Below, piece by piece: positions 12,016 to 24,200 of a stretch of 64,000 bases of DNA. The translations under genes were made by a program, and so were the position numbers. How positions within the stretch are numbered: position 1 is the first letter of the stretch; every line of letters starts with the position of its first letter. Source of the DNA: Amorphophallus konjac (Eukaryota; Streptophyta; Magnoliopsida; Alismatales; Araceae); contig CM040124.1 in the NCBI GenBank assembly GCA_022559845.1, positions 74,113,491 to 74,177,490 of the forward strand. The letters run 5' to 3'. The notes below the pieces were generated by a model that had not been told where the DNA came from, made no database searches, and was given only the letters and a program-made list of their open reading frames with translations.

Positions 12016-15000
12016 GTTTGTACTTGAGGTGCATTGTCTTTCTGTTTCAAAACTTTTGGTCTAGTGTGCATTTGTTCTTCAATAAATCAACTAGATAGAA
12101 CACACTAGCTTGCCATCGTTTGACCCAAATGCAATTCTGTCATCATTCAACGGACTTGAGTAAAAGTTACCTGATTGGACCATGGTAGCTTCTAGAGACA
12201 AGATTGACTTTGTGCTTGCGTTTAGCTTTTTTTCAGACCGATGGTAGTGTGACACCTTTCATAGGTTATATAACCTAGCTTGGACATCTATTCACAAACT
12301 TTGGGCCTTGCATGCTTGTTCAGAATCAGTTATATTGCCTGATGGAGGAGGCGACAATATGCCTTTTGTTCTCTTGGTGTTTAGTGGTTCATTGTCCTTT
12401 AACTATTCCTGTAACTTAGTAGTACTCAACAGCCAATGATCTCTAGATCCATGACCTTTTGGTTTGTTCTGTTCTGACCTTGATCTATTATTTGTTCTTG
12501 GTAATCATCTCTTTGGTTTGTGACCATTGTGAAGAAGAGGTTGTTCAACCCGTAATTTTTTCTTCTTAATCAAGAAACATAAAAATTAATTTTATCCAAC
12601 AATGGCATAATACTGCACTTTAAAAAAAAACAATGGCATAAAACTGTTATAAAACCAGCGCTGTTGTGTTTATGGATCATACATGTGTCCGAGGAATTCC
12701 GATGGACGGAATTACACATGTAAAACCCGCGTGTTCAGCACAGCGGCATTTCATCGAACAAGTGGCGGGCAGGAAAAATAACGCACCTGTTTTGATGTTT
12801 CTGCAAAGAAAATTACTTTTCTGCACAGCCGGAAGTTGCTCAGCGCGCTCCGGATTGTGGTCCCGGGAAGACGGAATCCTCCGGCAGCAAGTCGGCCGCA
12901 TCAAGGACAAAGAAAAGCAGAAAACTCACGTGCGCTGCATCTTGGTCAGCGAGTGAAGTCAGAATAAAAAAAGAGGCTGAAAGGGACCCATCGCTCTTTT
13001 TTATAGCCGGCTGAGGCCAGTCGGGTAAGGAGGGCTGCACCCTCTCTCTCTCTTAACCGACCGAGGCCAAGGGGGTGAAAGAGGGCTGTGCCTTATCTCT
13101 CTTTCCCTTAATCGACTGGGGTCAAGGAGGTGAAGAGAGGGCTGTGCCTTCTCTCTTCCCCCTTAACCGACTGGGGTGAAGAGTGGGGGCAGCCTTCTCT
13201 CTCTTCTCCCTTAACCAACCAGGATGAGAGGGGGCTGTGCCTTCTTTCTTTCTCATCTCTTAACCAACCGGGATGAAGAGAGAGGGCCGCACCTTCTCTC
13301 TCTTCTCTTAACCGAACGGTGTGTAAGGGGGCTGCGCCTTCTTTTTCTCTCCTCTCTTAACCGACCAGGGTTGAAGAGAGAGGACTGTGCCTTCTCTCTC
13401 TTCTCTTAACCGACCGGGGTTGAAGAGAGAGTGGGGGTTGTCCCTCTCTTCTCTTAACTGACCGGGGTAAGAGAGAGGGCTGCTCCTTCTCTCTCTTCTC
13501 TTAACCGATCAGACTAAGGAGGGTAATTAATGTTGCGTGACCGGATTTGGGTGTTTACCTCCTCTGGGTAAAAATTCTCAAGTCGTATAAATAGGAGGGC
13601 TTGGGGTGAAGGAAAGGGATATACACATAGTCCTGGAACGTGCTGAAGGAAAAGACTCGTGCTTGTGTGTGCTTGTTAAAAAAAAAAGAAAGAAGACAAG
13701 GTATTGTCAATATACCCCTGTCCTTGTGTAGTGTGTAATCTGAAACATAGAAATGGGGAAATGCTCCCTTTGTTCTGGGTGTTTCCAGAAAATCAGAATT
13801 TATGTATATACTCCTGCCTTGTGTAGTATGTAATTCTGAGAAGCAGAAATTGTATTTGTACCCTTGTTCTGGGTGAATCTGAAAAGGCTGAGAATCAGAA
13901 AGGGATTTTTACAACTATACCTCTGCAAAACATCGTATTCGCATTTATCCCCCTACTTTTATCGTATTATCAAAAAAATTCCTGATATACATCGTATTGT
14001 TGCGGTTATACCCCTGTGGTTCTCAAGCCGTCAACGTGGGCGAATATTATGAGAATATGCCAACGAAAATCGTTCGAATTTGTAAAAAACCAAAAATGCC
14101 CTTGCGTCCCCTCTCTCTCACCTCCGGCGAGTACTCCCCACCCCTACCTGCAACCCCTCTCCCCCACTTCCAACGAGCTCCGCCGACCCCCTACCTGTTG
14201 GAGGAGTGTGGAGTCTGATTCTTATCTTGATAGGCTTTCCCCTGTTTTTACGCGGACCTAACTTTGTGGTAATTTGACGGGGGGGTTGCAGGGGGCAGTG
14301 CCCCCCTTGCCGGTAAGGTTGGGGGTTCGGGGCGGGAGCCCCCGAGGCGAAGGGTATTATTGTAATAGGACTCATGGCGTGCTGCCCTAGGCTCCTTGTA
14401 TTTAAGGCAACATCTCTTGTAATCGTGTATTCTTTTTTTGGGTGAAAGAAAGAGAACACATCGCCTCTCCGAACCACGTAAAAATCTTCTATGTTCGTGT
14501 GGTTTGATCCCTTCTTCCCCCCTCTTTCTTCTTCCTCTGCCTTTGTCCATCGTGAAGGTACTCCAATCATGGATGGCAGTATCGGCCGAAACCGATACGT
14601 TTCGGCCGAAACGTATCTGTTTCGGCCATAACCGATCCGATTTCGGACCTGCTCATTGTAGTAGGTCCGAAACTTAAAAGAAAATTGGTTTCGGGCGAAA
14701 CCGATATGAGTTTCGAGCGAAAGTCACATGTTTCGGTCCGAAACCGGACGGTTTCGGCCCGACACCCACGTGAACTACCCTTTACTTGCTGTTCTCCCCC
14801 CCGAAACCCCAACCCAGTGAACCCACAGCCAAAACCCCCTGCTGCTGCGAGCTGCTGCTGCTGCTGCGAGCCTGCTGTTGCCGCAGGATGCTGCTGCTGC
14901 ACCTGCGGGTGCTGGTTGCTGCTGCTGCTGCTGGAGGTGGACAGGAGGGACTAGGGAGAAGGAGCTGCTGCCTGCTGCCAACAGTTTGAAGGATCATTCA

Positions 15001-18000
15001 TCAACTGCCGGTTCTGCATTGGTGTGTTGGGTGAGCATTGCGGGTTTGATTGTTTTGTTTGAGGTTATTTTGACTGTCATAATTTAGGGTTTGATTGTTA
15101 TGTTGTGTTATTTTGTTTGGGTTAAAAATTTGGGGTGAGCAAGGAGGGTAATAGCTAATGAAGCCCTAATTACTTCATAAAAATTGGGGCTTTCGTTTAA
15201 TTCGGCTTTCTTAGCCACAATTGAAGATTAATTAAGTTTCATTGACGAAATTGGGGTGGGATCATGTTGGGATTTTATTTTTATGAAGGGTGATTAAGGG
15301 TTAGTTGGTAATTAAGCCCTAATTACTTCATAAAAATTTGGGCTTTCGTCTAATTCGGCTTTCTTAGCCACAATTGAAGCTCAATTAAGCTTCATTGACG
15401 AAATTGGGGTGGGATCATGCTGGGATTTTATTTTTATGAAGAGTGATTAAAGGTTAATTGGTAATTAAGCCCTAATTACTTCATAAAAATTGGAGCTTTC
15501 GTCTAATTCGACTTTCTTAGCCACAATTGAAGATTAATTAAGTTTCATTGACGAAATTGGGATGAGATCATGTTGAGATTTTTTTTTATGAAGGGTGATT
15601 AAGGGTTAGTTGGTAATTAAGCCCTAATTACTTCATAAAAGTTGGGGCTTTCGTCTAATTCGGCTTTCTTACCCACAATTGAAGCTCAATTAAGCTTCAT
15701 TGACGAAATTGGGGTGGGATCATGCTGGGATTTTATTTTTATGAAGGGTGATTAAAGGTTAATTGATAATTAAGCCCTAATTACTTCATAAAAATTGGGG
15801 CTTTCGTCTAATTCGACTTTCTTAGACACAATTGAAGATTATCTAAGTTTCATTGACGAAATTGGGATGAGATCATGCTGGGATTTTTTTTTTATGAAGG
15901 GTGATTAAGGGTCAGTTGGTAATTAAGTCCTAATTACTTCATAAAAATTGGGGCTTTCGTCTAATTCGGCTTTCTTACCCACAATTGAAGCTCATAAGCT
16001 TCATTCAATAATTTGGAGCTCTATCATGTAGAATTGCCTTTTTTTCATCGTACTTACAAGAGATTGTCTTTGACTGTCATAATGCAGCATCATGCCTAGA
16101 CGTCAGCAAACACAGGAGCAGCAAGGGCAGGAGGATCCCGGGTGGGCCCACCTGTCCTTAGTTGATGCTAAGAGAAGAATGGTGAAATGCAATTACTGTG
16201 GTAGGGAGCTACATGGCGGAATTACCAGAGGAAAGCAACATTTGGCAGGGGTAAGAGGAGAGGTGAAACAATGTGACCACTGTCCCCGAGAGGTGCGAGA
16301 AGAGATGCGCCAGTGCCTTCTGGGGAAAAAGGAGAGGGTGCAACAAAGGGCTGAGGATGAGGCTGAAATTGCTGAGGAGATTTCTGGCAGAAGGGTTAGC
16401 AAGGATTAATCGAATGATGATGAGGATTCTGATCCAGAGCTGACTGAAGCAAGGGAGCGTGAATAAGCCGCTCGAAGGAAAGGGAAGGGACCCATGGGTT
16501 CAGGGACCTACGAGAGTACAGCAGCACGACGTCCTGACATTGGTGCTGCCCCACATACGCAGAGAACAGGTCCCATGGACAGCTATCTCCACAGAAGGCC
16601 CCAGGCTATACAACCTAAAATCAAGTCTGCATTGAGGGGTCAAAAAATCAACAGAAGTTGCAGGGCTTGCATTTAAAAGTATCTGCAAATGGTTTTTTCA
16701 TGCAGGTGTCCCTGCACATACAGCTTCAAGTGAATATTTCCAACCTATGATAGATGCCATAGCAGATGCTGGCCCTGGCTTGAAGGCTCCCTCACGTCGA
16801 GACATATACGGGCGTGGCCTTGAGGGAGAGGTTGAGGAGCTCTATGATTGGGTTGAAAGCTTCAAGCATATATGGGTGGAGAGAGGATGCACCATCATGT
16901 GTGATGGTTGGACTGGTACCACGAAGAAGTCCATGATAAACTTTTTGGTTTATTGCATCGAAGGTACAGTATTTGTGAAATCAGTTGATGCATCAAATTA
17001 TAAAAAGAATGTAAATTATTTGTTTCATTTGATGGATGACATGGTAGAACAAATTAGAGAGGAGAATGTTGTGCAAGTGGTGACTGATAATGAAGCAAGT
17101 TACAAGGCTGCAGAGAAGAAATTGATGCAGAAGCGCGAGCATTTATATTGGCTCCCATGTGCAGCACATTGTATGGATCTGATGCTTGAAGACATAGGGA
17201 AGGAAAAGCATGTGAAGAAGACAATTGACAAGGCACAAAAAGTGACACAGTATATCTATGGCCATCCTAGGATATTGAATATGTTCCGGGCGCATGCCAG
17301 TGGAGGGCGAGATACCATCCGTGCAGGCCCAACCAGATTTGCATCCAATTTTATTTCTTTGGAGTCTTTGCACAGGTATAAGATTGATCTCAATTCTTGA
17401 TACTTTATCCTTATTGATATGTAACAGTATTTGATTCAAATTTCATTTATTTGCACAGGTATAAGAATGAACTGAAAGCTTTCATGTACCACAATGCCCT
17501 ACGGGAATACATCGACAAGGGCAATGTTGATGCTCAGATGGATTATTTGGATATCTGTCACATCGTGGACGACAACAAATTCTGGGACAGGGTGTCACGG
17601 TACTTGAAAGTAGTCGCACCCCTCGTGAAGGTCCTAAGAATGGTGGATGGCGATGAGAAGAATGATATGGGCTATCTGTACGAGGCCATGGACCATGCCA
17701 AATTTGAGTTGCAGGATTCCTTTCCCAGACATTATGCAAAATGGTGGAAAATTATTGACCAGAGATGGGACCATGGTTCGCCGTATCGGATCTCGGCTTC
17801 GTCTCGGGGGGGTCGGAGAGAAGAGATTTCGGAGAGATCTCGGAAAAATCTCGGGAGATCGGGTTCGGTGAAATAAACTCGGAAAAAGATCGGAAGACAT
17901 GTTTCTAAATCTCTGATAGAAAAAAACATAAATAATATATCATATGTAAAACAAAAAACAAACAAACAACACCATGTCTCAATTATATCATACACCTCAC

Positions 18001-18322
18001 TAACAACAACATGAACAAAAAAAATACTGCAGCAAATATAAACTTATACCTTCTGAAATGTAAGTAATTCTTCAAGAATTCGCTATTTTCCGAAGATCGC
18101 TGTCACTTTTATCAACAATTTCGACGAAATAAACTAAGACAATTAACAAAAAAATTTAACATTAAATTATAAACTATAAAAAAATTCAAATCTCTCTCTC
18201 TGTCTCCTCCCTCTCCGTCTGTCTCTCTCTCTCTCGCCCTCTCTCTGTCTCCCTCTATCTTAAACAGATAAGGGGGAGACAGAGGGGGGAGGGAGAGAGA
18301 GAGACAGACAGAGAGTGATTGA

Positions 18323-18390
<68 letters not shown>

Positions 18391-18964
18391 GGGAGACATA
18401 GAGAGGGCGGGAGGAGAGATCGAGGGCCGGGGGGGAGACAGACAGAGGGACAGAGAGCGTGTGTATGAGGGAGTGTGGGAGGCGGGGAGAGAGAGGGTGG
18501 GAGACAGAGAGAGACGGAGGGTGGGAGACAGAGAGATCAGTGGTCGGGGGGAGAGACAGAGAGAGAGGGTGGGAGGCGGGGAGAGTGATTGAGAGGGACA
18601 CACAGGGCCGGGGGGGAGACAGATAGAGGGGACAGAGAGAGAGAGTGTGTGTATGAGGGAGTGTGGGAGGCGGGGAGAGAGAGGGTGGGAGACAGAGAGA
18701 GTGTCGGGGAGAGAGAGAGAGAGACGGAGGGTGGGAGACAGAGAGATCGGCGGCCGGGGGGAGAGACAGACGGAGGGACAGAGTGAGAGAGAGGGTGGGA
18801 GTCGGGGAGAGTGATTGAGAGGGACACACACAGAGAGAGAGAGAGAGAGAGAGGCGGAGGGTGGGAGACAGATCGGGGGCCGGGGGGAGAGATAGACAGA
18901 GAGAGAGAGCAGGAGTGTGGGAGGCAGGGAGGGAGAGGGTGGGAGGCGGGGAGAGTGTCGGGGA

Positions 18965-19041
<77 letters not shown>

Positions 19042-19213
19042 ACAGAGAGGCGGAGGGTGGGAGACAGAGAGAGGGCGGGAGGAGAGATCGGGGACCGGGG
19101 GGAGAGACAGACAGAGGGACAGAGAGAGTGAGGGAGTGTGGGAGGCGGGGAGAGGGAGGGTGAGTTACAGAGAGAGTGTCGGGGACGGGGAGACAGACAG
19201 AGAGGGGCACACA

Positions 19214-19251
<38 letters not shown>

Positions 19252-21231
19252 CGGAGGGTGGGAGAGAGAGAGGGGGGGGAGATAGAGATCGGCGGAGACA
19301 GACAGAGGGATAGAGAGAGACGGAGGGTGGGAGAGAGAGAGAGGGGGGGAGATAGAGATCGGCGGCCGGGGGGAGAGACAGACAGAGGGATAGAGAGAGA
19401 GAGTAGGAGTGTGGGAGGAGAGACGGGGGGGAGAAAGAAAGAGAGACGGAGAGAGAGGGAGGTTGGGAGACGACCGGAGATGGGGGAGACGGACGGGGAA
19501 GGAGGAAGACGGGGGCGGGGGGAAAGGAGAAGACGAAGGTGGCATATCGGAGAGAGGGGGAGCCCCGATCGACCGTCCGCTGAGAGATCCGACGCCGGCG
19601 AGGTTCGTCATACAGCTATCGCCGGTGATCGACGCGATCGGCGGGCGGGGAGGGCAGCTCCGGCGACTGCGTGCGACTGTGGAAGTGTGAGCTCGAAGGG
19701 GGGTGGGGCGTGAGGGCTACTCGAGCAGCTCGACAGGTCACGGGGTGGGGGAGGGACAGAGGGTTTAAGCCTTTAAGGCTTTCACCGCGGACCTGACCGA
19801 ACCGGCCGGTTCTTCCTCCTGTGCGCCCGAACGAACCCCGCCTCCCGCCCGCGGATCTCTTCCTGCCGAAGCACGGGAACTCGGCGTCGCCTCGCGTCTC
19901 GTGGACGCGGCGAGACCGAGATCTCGGCGTGATCTCGCGAGACGGCGAACCATGGATGGGACAACACATTACACCACGACTTGCATGCAGCTGGTGAGTG
20001 ATTAATTGTACTGAAAGTGGGGTAATGCCTATATGTTATTTTATATATAACATTTAGTTAATTATACACAAATGCAGGTTATTTCCTCAACCCTCGATTT
20101 ATGTACGATGCCGATGCACGTGTTGATGGCGAGGTGCTCCAAGGGACTTTAAAAGTCATTGGTCGTTTATCGAGGACACCAGCCAAGAGACTTCAGGCCG
20201 AAGTAGAGGTTGGCTTTTATTTGATTTTATCAATAATAGGTATAGAATTTATTTAAGTAGTTATGTTAATGTATTACTTTATGTTTGTAGATGAATAATT
20301 ATAGAATGAGGACTGGGACATATTCTGACTCCCAATTGTAATACGCTGTGGGAAGACTGAGCCCAGGTATATTTTATTTTTTTGATTTCTTAACCTGAAT
20401 ATATATTTCTACAACTTATATGCATTTGTTTATGGTTGGTGGAACAGCTGACTGGTGGATAATGGTGAACAACCGAGATGTGGGCAATAATGCATTGGCT
20501 TTCATTGCAATTAGGGTGCTCAGTCAAACAACATCGGCAAGCCAATGTGAAAGAAATTGGAGCACGTTCAGCCTTATACACTCAAAGGTTCGCAATCGGC
20601 TAAAGGCTGAACGGTTAGAAAAATTGGTTTACTGTCATTACAATATGAGACTGAGAATAAAGAACATGAAGATATGACAAATGCTGAGGGACAAACGCGT
20701 CGCTAAGGATGGGAGTGCAAAAATTGATGTGGATGTCTTATTTGATGATGAGAATCCCTTGCAGTCTTGGGTGGAGACACGAGAGCAGATTGATGAGCCC
20801 GTTTTTAATGATGATGATAGAAGATGGGCAGAGGGCATACTAGATGAAGATGAGCCAAGAGATCCCGAATTCAAAAGAAAATCAAAGAGGGCCAGAGATA
20901 CTCATGCGCACCAGAGAAGGGACCCACCTGGGGTGGTTGATGACACTGAGGAGCAGCATGATTTTCAGCCAGCTAGACACTCAGACTCAGATAGCAGGCC
21001 AGTCACTCCTAGAATGGGCAAGCCACCTGCATCCTTAAGAAGAAGTACGTCAGTGCATGGGCAAACTGAGAGAACAAATGTTGTTGCTCGAGAGGACCCG
21101 GCAATTGAGCAGTTGAAGCAGATTTATTTGAGGCACACGCCAAGGGGAACAGGATTCATGTCAAAGGTGATTGAAGAAAGCACACCGAAACCGAAAAAAG
21201 TACCCCCAAAGGCCAAAAGGCGACTGGCCAG

Positions 21232-21298
<67 letters not shown>

Positions 21299-24200
21299 CC
21301 TAGTGCAGCTGCAGGTGCTACAGGTGCTGTAGGTGCTACTACTGGCGGTGGGGATGTTGGTGGTCCTTCCTCTTTCCATGCAGATACAGGCAGAGGATAT
21401 AGTCAGGGTGAGCGAGGACATGATTCACAGAGTCAATATGGGCATCCATCAGGTTATGGAGGTGGCCAACAGGAGGCAGTTATTTATGGGTGGGGTCATG
21501 AACCAGCATTCCAGTTCCATCCACATCCGGCTAGTTCCTCTTCTCATCCTCAAGATTCTTATGCTGATACTGGATTCCAATCAAGCTAACCAAACACTCC
21601 AACAGGGATCCAAAGAGGGATGCAGGACTTGGCTACCTCATTGTTTGGTTATAGTGAATATAGACCATACATGCAACCTTCTTATGGGTATGAACATGAA
21701 AAGTCAGACGATGAGGTAGAAGGTTCTAGTTATTACCCATATTAGTGCCTCTTCGTTTAGGTAAAGATCATTTAATTTCTGTAACATTTACTGTGCCTAA
21801 TTAGGTTAATTATAATGTTTGAACCTACTTTATGCTTAGTATGTACTCAAGAATATTAGTTTAACATGTTCAATGTTTGAATTTCAATGTCTACTTCATG
21901 TTTATTGCACTTAATCTAATTTCTTTACAATCAAATGCATGTCTAATGAATTTTTTGATTTTTATGTGATTATTAACTTTTTATCTGTTTATATCTATTT
22001 ATTTATGAATTTTTAGGTCCATTTTTATTTTTTTTTAAGCTTTTGACTGGGTTTCGGCTGGTTTCGGCCGAAATCGATACCGATTCGTATCGGTTTCGGA
22101 CTCGGCCGAAATCGAGTCCAAAACCGACATTGCCAACATTGACTCCAATTCTTAACACCACCTTCCCCTCACACCTCTACAACCTCCTGGTAAACCCCCC
22201 AGCTCCAACCCTATCCGTCAAGAGAGAGAGAGAGAGAGAGAGAGAGCAAAGCATTCCAGCGATGGTGACGATGGTGTTGGCGTGGGCTTTGGACTCGGAG
22301 GAGCACGAGGCCATGGAGATGCTCCAGTAGAAGGAGGAAGGGCCCGCCTACATTGTCGCCACTGAGCAATTTGCCGATTTCCCGTCCTTGGCGGTCGCCG
22401 TGGCAACCATGACCTCCAAGAAGAAGAAGGGGCAGACCCCCCACTGCCAACTCCGGCAAGCTCCACCGACCCCCCAACCTCCCCTCACAGCTCTGCAGTC
22501 CCCCGGTGAACCCGCCAGCTGGTGAACCCCCCAGACCCAACCCTGGACCCCATCCATCAAGAAGGGGGGGAGAGAGAGAGAGAGAGGGTGCCACCTGCAA
22601 CACCTCTCCCCCACATCCGGCGAGCTCCGCCTACCTCCCACCCTTCCCTCACACCTTGCAGCCCCCCGGTGAACCGCCAGCCCCAACCCCCTCCCTCCCC
22701 TAACACCTTTGCAACCCCCTCCCCCATGCCCCCTGATGAACCCCCCAACTCCCACCCCTTCCTGCCCCCTCCAGATCTGGGCAGCTCCGATGACCCCATC
22801 CCCTAGTGACCCCCCAACCCCCACCACTAGATCTCACCCCCCCTGCAAACCTACCCTGCACTGTCCGCCACCACCACCAGCCATCGGTCCCTCGCATGCG
22901 CCCCCTACAAAGACCCACACCACCAACCCCTCCCTCCCCTACCCCTAGACCCTGCGCCTCCCCCTCCCTGAGACACCCCCTCCCCCTCGAACACCAACAC
23001 CCCCAACCCCCAGTGAACACCTGGCCTCCCCCTTCTCCGGGGACCAACCGCCCCGCCTTGTCGCCCCCTGAGCAACCTGCATGCAAAGAGAGAGAGAGAG
23101 AGAGAGATGCTAACCCAAGGGCAAGTTAGTCTTTTTCTCTCTTAACTAGTAGGGCAACCAGGTTAAAGTAACGTGGGTTACGGTGAGGGTACAGATGCAA
23201 CAATATCAGATATATTAGGGGTATTCTTGATAATATGCGAAAATTAGGGATTTATTTGTAAATACGTTGTTTTATAGGGGTATAGATGTAAAAATCTCAA
23301 TCTTCCCCTGTTCTGGATGAAATCTGGAAAAGCAGAAATTGTGCAAATGTCCCTGTTCTGGGTGAAATCTGAGAAGGCAGAAAATCAGAAATTGTGCAAA
23401 CGCCCCTGTTTTGAGTGAAGTCTGAAAAAGCAGAAATTGTTTAAATGTCCCCATTCTACATGAAATCTGAAAGAAGCAGAAATTGCATACATCCCCCTAT
23501 CAAGTGTATTTGTTAAAACCGAAATCTGAAAACATAAATTACATATATGCCCTCAAGGGTATCTTCTCAGGTTTCTCTTGGGTATCTTCCCAGGTTTCTC
23601 TTGGAGTTAATCGATCATATGACGATCCAACGACCGATCATGGTCAAATTCAAATCCGACGGTCCGATTGTGATCATATGACGATCCAACGACCGATCGT
23701 GATGGAATTTAAGTCCAATGGTCAGATCTTGATCATTGACCATAAGTAAATTCAATGGTCAGATCTTGACCAGAAACAATTCCAACAATCAGATTTTGAG
23801 CAAAAGCAAATCCAATGGTCGAATTTCAACCAGGGGTAAATCCAACGCTACGATCGCGAGCCGGAACAAATCCGAGGATCCGATCCCGACCGGAAACAAA
23901 ATTAAAGGGCCCAATCATGACTGGATCCAAAATCTAAAACTCTGATTATAGCCAGACGCAATCATGATGGCCTGATCTTGACCGGAAGTGTAGCCAATGG
24001 TCGGATTGTGACCGAATGTAAATCAAATCACCTGATCACATAATCAGGGCCACATGTATAGGTCCCAAATGACCTATTGTAATGACTGCTATGCATTCAA
24101 GGAATAAAATCGTTCTATTCTCATGCAATAGTATGTCTCTAATGAGTGATCTCCGCAATCATATTCATTAGACAAAATCCACGATATTACAACGGATATT

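Larger units (their letters stand above)
16092..21745 (+). pseudogene. hAT transposase of hAT-1 (BED, DUF659, dimerisation), broken
   Basis: The ancestral product cuts and pastes hAT elements. Order: BED zinc finger ([11 protein letters not shown]...GKQHLAG, 16,186-16,260); linker with TAA stops at 16,407 and 16,464; DUF659/RNase H-fold core (16,747-17,400) with [18 protein letters not shown] and CAAHCMDL, which hold two of the expected acidic residues and the CxxH motif; continuation after an intron (about 17,381-17,458) to IIDQRWD (about 17,768); a 2,183-bp insertion; resumption at 19,955; dimerisation segment (20,440-20,670; [20 protein letters not shown]); and an acidic tail with an Asp run (21,232-21,298) ending YYPY. 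A frameshift near 16,610-16,680 adds to the stops. Closest relative here is hAT-2. Confidence 0.9.
14568..22141 (+). mobile_element. hAT-1, 7.57-kb hAT element with inactivated transposase
   Basis: A perfect 8-bp target duplication, actccaat, occurs at 14,560-14,567 and 22,142-22,149. The ends are CATGGATGGCAGTATCGG and, reverse-complemented, CAATGTTGGCAATGTCGG. The TTTCGG/CCGAAA word array lies at 14,575-14,765 and 22,045-22,130. Inside are a CTG-rich tract (14,840-14,935), 153-bp tandem repeats (15,140-16,015), the transposase gene (16,092-21,745) and a 2,183-bp insertion (17,772-19,954). Net length without the insertion is about 5.38 kb, close to the 4.68 kb net of hAT-2. Confidence 0.95.
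14196..22157 (+). repeat. Solo LTR (380 bp net), split by hAT-1
   Basis: It starts TGTTGGAGGAGTGTGG (14,196) and, after hAT-1, ends ttcttaaca at 22,157, so the ends are TGTT...AACA. It is flanked by ctacc (14,191-14,195) and ccacc (22,158-22,162), a 4/5 target duplication. A TATA-like tgtatttaagg lies near 14,396. No internal domain or second LTR exists, hence solo. hAT-1 inserted 9 bp before its 3' end. Confidence 0.7.
13902..23298. mobile_element. Mutator-like element with long TIRs, split by later insertions
   Basis: The left arm, starting GGGATTTTTACAACTATACC (13,902 to about 14,125), and the right arm (about 23,085-23,298; reverse complement starts GAGATTTTTACATCTATACC) are inverted repeats of about 200 bp at roughly 70% identity by eye. 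Further matches include ATCGTATT/ACGTATTT, GTATTATCAA/ATATTATCAA and TATTGTTGC. Excluding the insertion at 14,196-22,157 it is about 1.4 kb, GC-rich, and carries a gene-like fragment. A 9-bp target duplication is not clear (aatcagaaa versus aatcttccc). Long TIRs and a captured fragment are the traits of Pack-MULEs. Confidence 0.6.

Noticed and set aside
12666..12956. 96-codon + frame and overlapping minus frames
   Set aside because: In the distal part of the interrupted minus-strand LTR; open on both strands with no family match.
15140..16015. Regular repeats that could suggest a CRISPR-like array
   Set aside because: Units are 153 bp head to tail without spacers, in a plant transposon.
18112..19228. 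Open frames of 309 and 322 codons on the minus strand
   Set aside because: They are translations of (GA)n/(CA)n microsatellite; composition is only Ser, Leu, Pro, Cys and Val, with frames open on both strands.
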